A stretch of 38,358 nucleotides of DNA, taken from the NCBI GenBank assembly GCA_029941885.1, contig JAPYTP010000037.1:1-38358 (forward strand), written 5' to 3'. How positions within the stretch are numbered: the stretch's first letter is position 1; the number at the start of each line of letters is the position of its first letter. Below, piece after piece: positions 15,398 to 24,485 of this stretch. The notes beneath the pieces are model-generated. The model saw nothing but the letters and a program-made list of their open reading frames with translations, was not told the DNA's origin and made no database searches. The position numbers and the translations under genes were made by a program. The DNA is from Myxococcota bacterium. Lineage in GTDB: Bacteria > Myxococcota_A > UBA9160 > UBA4427.

Positions 15398-17437
15398 TCA
15401 GGAAGAGGCCGGCGGCTCGAACCAGATCGGTGAAGTCCAGGCTCGTTCCTGGATGACACGCGGAATGGCGGGGTCGGAGCAGCCCTCTGGCCGATCGGCT
15501 TCGGGGATTGACAGGCAGGTCCGCCAGCTCCAGCGGCAGCTGGGATTCTCTACCGCGCGCACGTAGTAGGCGGCGGCGCGCTCCGGGTCGAAGGTCGGAT
15601 CCGTCCACATAGCGCAGAGCTGATCGTACCCGATCCCCTGCGGAGAACAGGTCGAGAGATCGACCGACGCCGGTTCCCGACTCTCCGTCCCGCCGAGGCG
15701 GCCGGCGAGATCGTGGACCTCCTGATGGAACTGGCCGTCCGCGCCGTGCCAGACCTTGATGATCTGGAGGCGATCGAGGAGATGCCCCGGATGTTCGGGG
15801 GTGCCCGGGTCACGTGCCACGCTCGCGACGAAGGTCGGTGCGAGCCCGGATTGATCGGGGGATTTCAATCGATCTCCCATCGGAACGCCCCGCTCGTATC
15901 CCGTCCGGATTAGATCGGAACTCGCGCACAGATTTTCGGGTAGATCCCAGCCACCGAAGAATCGGGGCGTCAGGCGAGGACCGCTTGTGGCGAAGGTTTC
16001 TCGCCGTTTGATCGCGTCGAAGATCGAGTCGCGTGTGTTCTGCTCGGACCAGATGCCCATCAGGCCGCCGGGGTTGCGACCGATCGGGCCCGACCCGCCG
16101 AAGGCGGGCGTCGTGTCGAGGCGAGCTTCGACCTCCGCATCCTTGTTCGCGCAGCAGCCCTGCCAATCGTATTCCTCGACGTCTCCCGGGTTGGCATTAT
16201 GGCCATCGGTGCTGCCGATGAAGCCGAATTGAAAGGGGTTGACGCCGATGCGTTCGGCTTCACGCAGGCCCTCGACGAGCGCGTAACGAGCGAAGTCGAC
16301 CCGAGATTGGCAGCCCTCTCCGTTCAGCGCGCCCGAGCCGATTCCCTCGATGCAATCCTCGGGGCGTTCCTGTTTGAAGGCCCGGAGCTTTTCGAACCCG
16401 CAGAGTTCGTCGACTTCTCCGACGACGCCGAACATCCCGTTCTGGCACTCGGATTCGCCCTTGACCTGCATCATCTCGACCACGCGGTCCATACGAGCTC
16501 GAACGCTCGCCTGCCGCCGCTGTTCCTCGAGCGATTCCCGCTTCCACGAGATCTCGAAGAGTCGGCCGTTCGAGACATTGGCGTTGTGGGGAATCGTGAG
16601 CGCTTCGCATCCGCTGCCGGTATTCGTGCAGAGGGCATCCAGGCGATCCCAGAGTTCGATCGCGTCCGGGGCCTCGAGCGACGAGATCGGGATCTCGGGA
16701 ACGCTCGAGTTTCGGAAGATCACGTTGCGATGGACCTTCGACATGTTCACCGAATAGCTGTGTTCCCAGCCGTGGAAGGTGGTGAAAGAACAGCTTTCGG
16801 TCGTGTCGTTCCAGCGTTCCGTGGCTCGTTGGGTACTGCGCCAGGCACTGAGCAGTTCTTCGCGGCATAGCATTCCGTCGGGACCGCAGATGTCCTCCCT
16901 GCGATCGAAGACGCCGATGATCGCGATCATGCGGCCTCGCGCTTTCAAGCCTGGGAAAAGCGGCTTCAGGGGAGCCTCGCCCCGATAGCTCCGGCAGCTC
17001 TCGGAGTCGTAGGAGGGCGAAACCGGGGTGGTGCAGAGCCCGATTTCGCCGATCCATTCGGCGTGATCCGTGACGGCGGCGAAATCGAGGGGGCGTTCGA
17101 GTCGGGCCGTGCGGGAACCCCTGCCGGCCGCGTCGAAGGGGCCGAAACCGATCGCTTCGCCTCGGGCGAAGCGGAGCGCATCATCGGGGCTACCGAGCAT
17201 CTCACGCGAGCGCGCATCCATCGAATGCTTCGTATGGACGTGAAGGTCGCCGAAGAAGGCCTGGCGGAGCGGATTCGAGTTGGCACACGGCACCCGCTCG
17301 GACGGCTTCACCGGCTCGGCGGGGGAGACTGCGGGCTTCCAGTCAGAAGCGGTCGGGCGAAGCAGGATGAAACGGCCGCATGCGACGGCGAGCAGGAGAG
17401 AGAGCACGACGAATGAACGAGAGCGGGGTGTCGGCAT
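15398..17437 (-). CDS. Exported DUF3604 (PHP-like metal-dependent) protein
   Basis: A 679-residue protein with an N-terminal signal (SRSFVVLSLLLAVACGRFIL), either a cleavable signal or a weak lipobox around Cys20. The mature part begins with FFGDLHVHTKHSMDA, the metal-binding DLHxHTxxS motif of DUF3604/PHP-fold proteins. AAVTDHAEWIGE, TFHGWEHSY, TIPHNANVS and FIGSTDGHNANPGDV follow, each giving further His/Asp ligands in the family order. Many cysteines (over 15) suggest disulphides, consistent with the periplasm. The family's reaction is not defined, though a hydrolase on phosphate or sulphate esters is plausible. The ATG at 17437 has GAGGAA seven bases upstream. The gene follows a GST gene on the same strand with a 71-base gap and converges on the ECF sigma gene. 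Confidence 0.82.
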   Translation of the reverse strand: MPTPRSRSFVVLSLLLAVACGRFILLRPTASDWKPAVSPAEPVKPSERVPCANSNPLRQAFFGDLHVHTKHSMDARSREMLGSPDDALRFARGEAIGFGPFDAAGRGSRTARLERPLDFAAVTDHAEWIGEIGLCTTPVSPSYDSESCRSYRGEAPLKPLFPGLKARGRMIAIIGVFDRREDICGPDGMLCREELLSAWRSTQRATERWNDTTESCSFTTFHGWEHSYSVNMSKVHRNVIFRNSSVPEIPISSLEAPDAIELWDRLDALCTNTGSGCEALTIPHNANVSNGRLFEISWKRESLEEQRRQASVRARMDRVVEMMQVKGESECQNGMFGVVGEVDELCGFEKLRAFKQERPEDCIEGIGSGALNGEGCQSRVDFARYALVEGLREAERIGVNPFQFGFIGSTDGHNANPGDVEEYDWQGCCANKDAEVEARLDTTPAFGGSGPIGRNPGGLMGIWSEQNTRDSIFDAIKRRETFATSGPRLTPRFFGGWDLPENLCASSDLIRTGYERGVPMGDRLKSPDQSGLAPTFVASVARDPGTPEHPGHLLDRLQIIKVWHGADGQFHQEVHDLAGRLGGTESREPASVDLSTCSPQGIGYDQLCAMWTDPTFDPERAAAYYVRAVENPSCRWSWRTCLSIPEADRPEGCSDPAIPRVIQERAWTSPIWFEPPASS

Positions 17438-17508
17438 TGAGTTCCTCAAAGCGAGACGTCGAAGCGTCGCCGATCCGCCGATCGAAAACGAGGGTTGACG
17501 ATCATCGA

Positions 17509-18123
17509 TCAGGCATCCCGGTAGCGTGCGATTGCGGCGGTCGGTCGCGAATCGATCTCTTCCCTCCATCGTCGTAGATGCGTGTGGGAAGCAGGGGGGT
17601 CACAGCGCCACAACGTGGCGAGCTGGATTCCACAGAACGAAACGATATCCGCCACGCTGAAGCGATTGCCGGCAACAAAGGGAGTCACGCGCAATTGGGC
17701 GTCGAGGATCCCGAAGGCCCGGACGATCGAATCCAGGCAGAGCCGCGCGTCGTCGGGGGTCTGGTCGAAATGATCCCGAAATAGGGGGTGCGTATGGTGC
17801 CCGAGTTCGACTGCGGGGAGGAAAAGCTGAAATTCGATGCGTCGCGCCCACATATGAATTCGCGCGCGATCCTCCGGTCCTTCGCCGAATAGCGTGGGCT
17901 CCGGGTATCGCTCGTCGAGGTAGCGGCAGATGGCCATCGACTCCGAAAGCGAAAAGCCGTCGGGGCCCTCGAGGAGTGGAATCTGTCCGAGTGGGTTCTT
18001 GGCGAGAAATTCGGGAGAGCGAAGGAAGTCGGAGGTGGAGTCGATCGATCGCGTCGGGATCACGAGGCCCTTCTCGGCGACGAACATCATCACACGCCGA
18101 ACGTTCGGCGAGATCGCGTCCAC
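17509..18123 (-). CDS. Glutathione S-transferase family protein
   Basis: About 204-208 residues. The N-terminal thioredoxin-fold half has AISPNVRRVMMFVAEKGL, NPLGQIPLLEGPDGFSLSES (the glutathione-binding loop with cis-Pro and Ser) and AICRYLDERYPEP. The helical C-terminal half has FVAGNRFSVADIVSF, the conserved N-capping Asp. The only standard start is the GTG at 18123, which lacks a ribosome-binding site and would trim the first strand. A CTG at 18135 has GAGGG at the right distance and gives MLLHVDAISPNV, the normal family length before the SPN motif. Glutathione-dependent conjugation or reduction is inferred from the family; the substrate is unknown. Confidence 0.85.
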   Translation of the reverse strand: MDAISPNVRRVMMFVAEKGLVIPTRSIDSTSDFLRSPEFLAKNPLGQIPLLEGPDGFSLSESMAICRYLDERYPEPTLFGEGPEDRARIHMWARRIEFQLFLPAVELGHHTHPLFRDHFDQTPDDARLCLDSIVRAFGILDAQLRVTPFVAGNRFSVADIVSFCGIQLATLWRCDPPASHTHLRRWREEIDSRPTAAIARYRDA

Positions 18124-18189
18124 GTGGAGGAGCAGTTCGTCCCTCGATGCATCGCACCGATCACTCTAGCGGAGACCCTCGGCTAGAAA

Positions 18190-18232
18190 CGAAAACGAGG
18201 GACCCGCCACAATGCGCGAGTCCCTCGTCTTC
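18190..18232 (-). terminator. Intrinsic terminator after the rpsN-rpmE2 unit
   Basis: ACGAGGGAC (18195-18203) and GTCCCTCGT (18220-18228) form a perfect 9-pair stem with a 16-base loop. On the minus strand the stem is followed by TTTTCGTTTC. It lies 35 bases past the L31 stop and ends that transcript before the GST gene. Confidence 0.75.
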
Positions 18233-18266
18233 GAAATAGTCAGGGTTGAAGAGCCTTTCGTGCCGG

Positions 18267-18512
18267 CTACTTCTTCATGCCATACCGCTTGCGGAAGCGG
18301 TCGATCTTTCCATCGGTATCGAGTTCGCGCATCTTGCCGGTCCAGAAGGGATGGCTCACGGCGGAGATTTCGAGGCGGACGACCGGCACTTCTTCACCGT
18401 CGAGTTCGCGCGTCTCTTTCGAGGTCACGGTCGAGCGGCTGGTCCACTCGCTCCCGGTGGCGGAGTCGATGAAGATCACCTTGTGGTAGTCGGGATGAAT
18501 TTCAGGCTTCAT
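18267..18512 (-). CDS. rpmE2: 50S ribosomal protein L31 type B
   Basis: An 81-residue protein beginning MKPEIHPDYHKVIFIDSATG, with VVRLEISAVSHPFWTGKMRE and the C-terminal DRFRKRYGMKK, the type B L31 pattern. It contains no cysteine, so it lacks the zinc-binding CxxC of type A L31; such forms replace the zinc protein under zinc limitation in several bacteria. AGGAAG precedes the ATG. It follows rpsN by 56 bases on the same strand and is closed by a clear terminator, so the two form an operon. Confidence 0.95.
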   Translation of the reverse strand: MKPEIHPDYHKVIFIDSATGSEWTSRSTVTSKETRELDGEEVPVVRLEISAVSHPFWTGKMRELDTDGKIDRFRKRYGMKK

Positions 18513-18568
18513 GGATCTGGCTTCCTGTTCAGGATCGCGAGCGGAGCAGAGGTTCGAGGAGGAGCTTT

Positions 18569-18874
18569 CTACCAGCTCGACTTGCGTACGCCCGGCAGCT
18601 GCCCACGCAGGGCGAGCTCTCGCAACGCGATGCGGGAGATTCCAAACTTGTTGTAGTACGCCTTTGACCGACCCGAGATCGCGCAGCGGTTGTTCTTGCG
18701 CGTCGGGCAGGAATTTCGCGGAAGCTTTGCGAAGCCGTTCTGGGCTTCGAGCTTCTCCTCGATCGACGCATTCGGATTCTTGAGGATCTTGCGAAGGACT
18801 TCGCGCTTTTCGGCGTGCTTCGCGATCAGTTCGTGGCGGCGGTTGTCCCGGTTGATTTGCGATTTCTTCGCCAT
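18569..18874 (-). CDS. rpsN: 30S ribosomal protein S14, long form without zinc ligands
   Basis: A 101-residue S14 of the E. coli type: [20 protein letters not shown] at the start, [14 protein letters not shown] in the middle and [20 protein letters not shown] followed by RKSSW at the end. Its two cysteines are eight residues apart and do not form the paired CxxC knuckles of zinc-binding S14. The gene stands outside the usual spc ribosomal operon and pairs with L31B. That is the layout of alternative, zinc-sparing ribosomal proteins in other bacteria. The 205 bases upstream contain a TTGACA-like -35 (18921-18926, minus strand) but no convincing -10 and no recognisable Zur box. Confidence 0.94.
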   Translation of the reverse strand: MAKKSQINRDNRRHELIAKHAEKREVLRKILKNPNASIEEKLEAQNGFAKLPRNSCPTRKNNRCAISGRSKAYYNKFGISRIALRELALRGQLPGVRKSSW

Positions 18875-19079
18875 GCGGCGCACTACTCCGTCCACACCGC
18901 CGCAGAGGAGGCGGGTGGGTTGTCAAAAGGCTGTTGGGCTCAAGAGGCGCGGAAGAGTACGGGGGACCCTCGCCCGTGGCAAGGCGCGGCCCGAGAAAGC
19001 CAGGCAACCCTGGCCCCGATTTGTCTCTTCCCCGGGGGAGTATGAGTGAAATTCGCCGGCTCGGAAGGGGTGTCCCGGA

Positions 19080-20318
19080 TCAACCCTCTTCGAGGTCGAT
19101 CGAATCGATCACGATCCGGTCCCGGCCGTCGTCCTTGGCCTGGTAGAGCGCCCGATCCGCGCGCTCGATGCATGCGGAGGCGGTCTCGCCCCTGCGAAGT
19201 CGTGCGATGCCCAGGGAGACGGTGATTCGAATGGGCTCGTCGAGTCCTTCGTAGGGGATCTCGAGAAGTCGAATCGCGGTGAGGCCTCGTTCGGCGAGGT
19301 CGGAGGCGACGGGTAGCGCGATATCCCGCAGGACGATCGCGAATTCTTCGCCTCCGTAGCGGGCTACTGAAGTCGCCGCGCCGCATGAAACATCGTGTGA
19401 GCGTCTCGGCGACTTGGCGCAAGACCGCGTCGCCGCACGGGTGTCCGTGGCTGTCGTTCACCCATTTGAAGTGGTCGATGTCCACCATGAGGAGGCAATC
19501 GCGCCAGCCGAAGAGCGTCGAGAGGTCGATTTCGCGCTCGATCTGCTCATCGAAGGCCGCGCGATTGTAGATCTGCGTGACCGCGTCGATCGCGGCCTGT
19601 TTGCGGACGCTGTCGAGTTCGTCCCGAAGGCCGGCGAGGCGTGTGGCCATGTCGCTGATCTGTGCTTCGTATCGATTGCCCCGCTCCGCCAGGTATTCGG
19701 TCAGCAGGGCCACGGTCTGCTGGGCCTCGTTCTTGATCTTGTCGGATTCGCCGCGCTGCACCGCTCCCTCGAGTCGCCGCATCCGGTACCCGATTCGGCG
19801 ATTCGAATTCTGTTCGATGATGAGGGTGCGACGCAGGCCGGTGATGAAGGACCAGGACGCCTCACGAAATTCGCCCAGGGTATTCCTCACATACTCGGAT
19901 TCGGATTCCCGGTGGGCGACGAGGGAGCGTCGCAGACCAGGCAGATCGCGTTTGACGTTCTTCTGCTCGCTTTCCCCCCCCCGCTTACAGGGGCTCGATC
20001 CGGCGAGGGTACGCCGATGAGTAGATGGCGTGCCCAAGCCTCGAAATGCTCTTCGATCTCCTCTGCGCTTCTGGTCCCGACGTCAAAGGCGTGCTCGCCC
20101 AGGACACGGAGCATCTCGGCCATGAAGTCGAGGGCGCGATCCGCCGGAATCACCTCCGTTGCGTCGTCGTCCGACCCCGCGGTATCGATCTCGGTCTCTC
20201 CCGCCGCTTCGCCCTTGGCGGGCACACTCGGTGCGGCCTTTTTCTTGCGCTTTCCGAAGAGCATGGCGAGCTTGTCGATCGGACGGGCCCATGACCCGAG
20301 ACCGACTCCGATTCGCAT
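19080..20318 (-). pseudogene. Diguanylate cyclase (GGDEF) interrupted by two frameshifts
   Basis: Three segments in two reading frames make one GGDEF protein of about 412 residues. Segment 1 (20318 to about 19983) has an Ala/Lys-rich start (MLFGKRKKKAAPSVP) and ADRALDFMAEMLRVLGEHAF. Segment 2 (about 19982-19366) has a coiled coil and the first half of GGDEF (DAVTQIYNRAAFDEQ, LLMVDIDHFKWVNDSHGH). Segment 3 (19364-19080) has ARYGGEEFAIVL to the end IVIDSIDLEEG. The first shift falls in a run of nine C (plus strand, 19974-19982); ten would restore frame. The second is one extra base at 19365. Skipping it places the RRGD inhibitory-site motif exactly five residues before GGEEF, as in intact enzymes. 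As written, translation from the start ends at 19887. Sequencing error, decay or phase variation are all possible. The start is uncertain (ATG at 20318 or 20264). Confidence 0.8.
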
Positions 20319-20492
20319 CCGTGGGTCGGTCTGAATCCGGATAGACCCCCCACATCGCACTCGGGCGAAAGACTGACGAGCGGCGCTAGGGCGAGCTGGA
20401 CTATGCTCGCGCGTTTTCGACCCTCCCCCTCCTCCTCCTGCTGCGGGCGCGCATTTCGTTTCGCGTCGAGCTGCGCATCCCGAGAGAATCCG

Positions 20493-23234
20493 ATGAGTGA
20501 GTCCCAGACGCCGGGCGGCGCATCGCCGCGAACGCCAGTGCGATCGATCGATCCGACCCGTTTCTCGAAGCATTTCGAGGCCGTCGAAGTCGAGGCCCGA
20601 TGGGACGGGGAGTGGCAGCGGAGCGGCGTCTACCACTACGACCCCTCCCGTCCGCGGGACGAGACCTTCGTCGTCGACACCCCCCCGCCGACCGCGTCGG
20701 GTTCTCTGCATATCGGACACGTCTTCTCCTACACCCATGCGGATGTGGTCGTGCGCTACAAGCGCATGCGAGGGATGAATATTTTTTATCCCATGGGCTG
20801 GGACGACAACGGTCTGCCGACGGAGCGCCGGGTCCAGAACTATTTCCATATTCGCTGCGACGCCAATACGCCCTACGAGGAGGGTCTTCGCTTCGAGCAG
20901 GCGTCGTCGAAGGTGCGCAAGAAGCCGGCCCGGCTCGTCTCACGTCCGAATTTCATAGAGGCGTGTTATGACCTCATCAAGGAGGACGAGGACGCGTTCA
21001 AGAAACTCTGGCATCGCCTGGGGCTCTCGGTCGATTGGCGACAGGAATACCAGACGATCGATGAACATTGCCGCCGCACGGCTCAACGTTCCTTCCGCGA
21101 TCTCTGGGACAAAGGACACGTCTACACGTCGGATGCGCCGACCATGTGGGATGTCGATTTTCAATGCGCGGTTGCCCAGGCAGAGGTCGAGGATCGTGAG
21201 CTGCCCGGGGCCTTTCACAAGATCGAATTCGCGATCGAGGGGGAAGACTCGTCCTTCGTGATCGCGACGACGCGGCCCGAATTATTGGCCGCCTGTGTCG
21301 GAGTCACGGCGCATCCCGACGATGATCGCTTCAAGTCCTTCTTCGGCAAGCGTGCGGTGACTCCCGTCTTTCATGCCCCGGTTCCGATTTTTTCGAGCGA
21401 ACTAGCGGATCCCGAGAAGGGAACGGGCGTCTTGATGGTCTGCACCTTCGGCGACCAGACCGACGTCCAATGGTGGCGCGAAGAGGGTCTCGCGCTGCGC
21501 CAGGTCATTGGCGCACAGGGGCGGCTCGAAGCGATCGATTTCGCGGAAGCGCCCTTCGAGAGTCTCGAGTCCGCACGCGCGAACGCGGCGTATGCTGAAA
21601 TCGCGGGCAAGAGTATCAAGCAGGCCCGCGCACGAATGGTCGAGTTGTTAGGCGACCCGGCACACAGTGCGACTGGAAATGGGGCCCCTCTTCGGGAGGA
21701 GCCCGAGGTCATCCAGCACGCGGTCAAATTCTTCGAAAAAGGGGATCGTCCGCTCGAATTTCTTCCGACGCGGCAATGGTTCTGTGGTCTGATGGACAAG
21801 AAGCCCGAACTCCTCGCCAAGGGCGAAGCGTTGCAGTGGCATCCGCCCCATATGTGGGCACGTTATCGAGATTGGACCCAGAATCTCTCACTCGACTGGT
21901 GTCTGTCCCGTCAACGCTATTTCGGTGTGCCGATTCCAGTCTGGTATCCGCTCGACGAGTCCGGCCGACCGGACTACGACCATCCGATCGTCGCCGAGCT
22001 CGACACGCTGCCGGTCGATCCGACGACGGATACGCCGCAGGGATACGAGGACGCCCAGCGTGGGCAGCCCGGTGGGTTCACAGGCGATCCGGATATCTTC
22101 GACACGTGGTTCACGAGCTCATTGACGCCGCAGATCAGCTCGCATTGGGGTGAGGACGACGAGCGTCATGCGCGTCTCTTTCCGGCGGACCTCCGACCGC
22201 AGGCACACGACATCATTCGAACCTGGGCGTTCTACACGATTGCCAAGGCGATGCTCCACGAGGACGAGGTTCCGTGGCACAACGCTCTCATCTCGGGCTG
22301 GATCCTCGATCCCGATCGCAAGAAGATGTCGAAGAGCAAGGGGAACGTAACGACGCCGCTCCCCTTGATCGAGAAATACACCGCGGATGCCGCACGCTAC
22401 TGGGCCGCGAGCGCAAGACCGGGCGCGGATACCGCCTTCGATGAGAACGTCTGGAAGATCGGCAAACGACTCGTGACGAAACTGTTCAACGCGGCCAAGT
22501 TCGTCCTCTCGCAGACGGGCGAGACCGTTCCGGTCACACAAGAACTCGACCGCGCATTCGTCGCCAAGCTGGAGATCCTGGCCGTCAATTCCACGAAGAA
22601 TTTAGACGCCTATCAATACGCACACGCTCTCCAGGAGATCGAGAGCTTCTTTTGGACGCATTTCACCGATACCTATCTCGAGCTCGCGAAGGTTCGCGCC
22701 CGTGGGTTTGCGGAGGGCGCGACTGGCGACGAGGCTGCGTTCTCGGGCTCCGCTGTCGCCTCGCTTCGGCTCGGCCTGTCGGTGCTTCTGCGACTCTTTG
22801 CTCCCACGCTGCCCTATATAACGGAAGAGATATGGAGCTGGGCCTTCGCCGCGGAAGGGCGTCCCGGAACGGATGCGTCGAGCCGAAGTATTCACCGAGC
22901 TGCCTGGCCGGATGCGAGTGACTTCGAGGGAATCGAAGCCCCCAAACACGTCGAGAGCTTCGAAATCGCCGTCGCTGCGCTGGCGGCGGTCAACAAGGCG
23001 AAGGCCGATGCCGAAGTGTCGATGGGGCGCGACGTCGAGTCGCTCTCACTCGCGGCGGCGCCCGCGACACTCGAAATTCTCGACGGTGTGGCTCGGGACG
23101 TGCTCTCGGCCGCACGGGTCGCTTCTCACGCGTTCGTGTCTCGCGATAGCCTGGAAGCAGGTGTTTTCGAAGTCGAGGCGATCGCGTTCGCTCCGAAACC
23201 GGAGAAGCCACCGAAGACCGAAAAGGCGGATTAG
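20493..23234 (+). CDS. valS: Valine--tRNA ligase
   Basis: A 913-residue class I synthetase. HIGH is intact at 73-76 (PTASGSLHIGHVFSYTH) and KMSKS at 611-615 (DRKKMSKSKGN). The segment FYPMGWDDNGLPTERRVQNY is diagnostic of ValRS and resembles the shorter actinobacterial-type form rather than the E. coli type, whose equivalent reads differently. An editing domain lies in between, with TTRPELLAACVGVTAHPDDD. The anticodon-binding helical domain occupies about 680-830 and a short C-terminal tail follows. The ATG at 20493 is chosen because it begins the conserved N-terminus; an in-frame ATG at 20403 adds 30 unlikely residues. It is transcribed away from the diguanylate cyclase and ends in a stem-loop shared with tesB. 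Confidence 0.95.
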   Translation: MSESQTPGGASPRTPVRSIDPTRFSKHFEAVEVEARWDGEWQRSGVYHYDPSRPRDETFVVDTPPPTASGSLHIGHVFSYTHADVVVRYKRMRGMNIFYPMGWDDNGLPTERRVQNYFHIRCDANTPYEEGLRFEQASSKVRKKPARLVSRPNFIEACYDLIKEDEDAFKKLWHRLGLSVDWRQEYQTIDEHCRRTAQRSFRDLWDKGHVYTSDAPTMWDVDFQCAVAQAEVEDRELPGAFHKIEFAIEGEDSSFVIATTRPELLAACVGVTAHPDDDRFKSFFGKRAVTPVFHAPVPIFSSELADPEKGTGVLMVCTFGDQTDVQWWREEGLALRQVIGAQGRLEAIDFAEAPFESLESARANAAYAEIAGKSIKQARARMVELLGDPAHSATGNGAPLREEPEVIQHAVKFFEKGDRPLEFLPTRQWFCGLMDKKPELLAKGEALQWHPPHMWARYRDWTQNLSLDWCLSRQRYFGVPIPVWYPLDESGRPDYDHPIVAELDTLPVDPTTDTPQGYEDAQRGQPGGFTGDPDIFDTWFTSSLTPQISSHWGEDDERHARLFPADLRPQAHDIIRTWAFYTIAKAMLHEDEVPWHNALISGWILDPDRKKMSKSKGNVTTPLPLIEKYTADAARYWAASARPGADTAFDENVWKIGKRLVTKLFNAAKFVLSQTGETVPVTQELDRAFVAKLEILAVNSTKNLDAYQYAHALQEIESFFWTHFTDTYLELAKVRARGFAEGATGDEAAFSGSAVASLRLGLSVLLRLFAPTLPYITEEIWSWAFAAEGRPGTDASSRSIHRAAWPDASDFEGIEAPKHVESFEIAVAALAAVNKAKADAEVSMGRDVESLSLAAAPATLEILDGVARDVLSAARVASHAFVSRDSLEAGVFEVEAIAFAPKPEKPPKTEKAD

Positions 23235-23256
23235 CTCGAGCGAGCGCGGCTCGAGC
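23234..23256. terminator. Stem-loop between convergent valS and tesB
   Basis: GCTCGAGC occurs twice (23234-23241 and 23249-23256) around a seven-base spacer. Each copy is itself a palindrome, so they pair as an 8-bp stem. The first base is the last base of the valS stop codon. No T-run follows, so termination would be weak or Rho-assisted, and could work in both directions for the 75-base convergent gap. Confidence 0.45.
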
Positions 23257-23309
23257 GGAAGCAGACCCTGACGTTTTCGAGGCGCGATGTCCGTGGCCGC
23301 CCGGATCGC

Positions 23310-24194
23310 CTAACGTCGATTTCGGATCAATGCTTCCTGCGCAACGGAGGCGAGTTGAGCCCCGTCCGGTCTGTAGAGTGCGCCGAAAATCAGCGCTCGC
23401 GCCGCGTTGGCTACCGGGCTGACGGAGGTGAAGAGCAGCCAGTCGTCCCAGCGAATCGGATGGTGTAGCCAGACGGCATGATCGATGCTCGCGCCCATGA
23501 AGGTCTTCCCCGGAATCCCGCCGGTCCCGAGCAGCGCCGTGGACATCAGCGTCCGGTCGGTCGCGTAGATGAGAATGGCCGTGTGGAGATCTGGATCCTC
23601 CTGAATCACTCCGCGCGGTCGGATCCAGAGAGAGCGCACGGGGTCACGGGGACCGTCATCTGCAAACTCGCTCGGATCCAGGACGCGGATCTCGATCGGG
23701 TCGTCGACGAAGTCGGGCATGGCCTCCCCCGCTGCTCTCGCGCGCAGCGTCGCCCACTCCTCTAGACCCTCCGGCGAGGCGGCGTCGGGCATCGGTCTCT
23801 GGTGGGTCATGCCGTCCTCAGGCCGCGCGAAGCTCGCGGCCATGTTGAAGATCGCCTCGCCTGACTGATGGGCGACGACCCGGCGCGTGGTGAAGGTCCG
23901 GCCATCGCGGATTCGATCGACGACGAAGCGGATCGGAACGTCGTAGCGCCCGGGACGCAGGAAATAGGCGTGGATGGAGTGGAGCAGGCTCCCGGCAGAC
24001 TTGCCGTCCGTTTCGTCGACGTCAAGGGTCATCATGGCCGCTCGAACCGACTGAGCGGCGACGAGTCCGCCGAAGAGGCGACCGGAACCGCCGCCGGGAC
24101 TTCCCAGAAAGAGGTCTCGATCGAGGGGTTCGAGCGAGAGCCGATCACACAGCTTGTCGATTGGCGTCTGTCCGGATGGTTCGGCAGTGGGCAT
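23310..24194 (-). CDS. tesB: Acyl-CoA thioesterase II (TesB type)
   Basis: A 294-residue double-hotdog thioesterase, normal for TesB. The N-terminal hotdog includes FLGSPGGGSGRLFGGLVAAQ and LHSIHAYFLRPGRYDVPIRF, then RDGRTFTTRRVVAHQSGEAI. The C-terminal hotdog has FMGASIDHAVWLHHPIRWDD, where the Asp in SIDHAVW is the conserved catalytic position, followed by LLFTSVSP. It hydrolyses acyl-CoA to free acid and CoA; chain-length preference cannot be read here. The ATG at 24194 has no strong ribosome-binding site. Upstream is the AT-rich island and a divergent TetR gene, so TetR control of tesB is plausible but untested. Confidence 0.93.
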   Translation of the reverse strand: MPTAEPSGQTPIDKLCDRLSLEPLDRDLFLGSPGGGSGRLFGGLVAAQSVRAAMMTLDVDETDGKSAGSLLHSIHAYFLRPGRYDVPIRFVVDRIRDGRTFTTRRVVAHQSGEAIFNMAASFARPEDGMTHQRPMPDAASPEGLEEWATLRARAAGEAMPDFVDDPIEIRVLDPSEFADDGPRDPVRSLWIRPRGVIQEDPDLHTAILIYATDRTLMSTALLGTGGIPGKTFMGASIDHAVWLHHPIRWDDWLLFTSVSPVANAARALIFGALYRPDGAQLASVAQEALIRNRR

Positions 24195-24383
24195 CGAGGG
24201 CTCTTGGTTGTCGGCTGCTCGGACGAGGTAAATCCTGACGCTGCGGGCGCCGCACCGTAGCAGAGGTCCTTCGGAGCGTGGCCGTAGGCTCGTCGAAGAT
24301 CAAACCCCGAAGAATAGGTGCGCCAGGAGCGGGCGATTCGTCCTTGGAGTCTCATTCGACTGCTGGCAGAGCCTCGATCGATC

Positions 24384-24462
24384 CCATAAAATAAAGAAAC
24401 TATATAAATAGATTTATCATAAATATATAGTAACTATATTATTAGTTATACTCTATAAAATG
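24384..24462. promoter_or_regulatory. AT-rich island with overlapping inverted repeats
   Basis: Only about 11 of some 78 bases are G or C, in a genome that is otherwise GC-rich. Inside are CTATATA/TATATAG arms and TAACT-N8-AGTTA near 24431-24448, plus several TATAAT-like hexamers such as TATAAA at 24454. It lies between divergent tesB (24194) and the TetR gene (24486). It is a likely promoter and operator region; a horizontally acquired or silencer-bound patch is another possibility. The rest of 24195-24485 shows nothing else. Confidence 0.6.
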
Positions 24463-24485
24463 ATCCATCCGCGAGGTTTCAAGCG

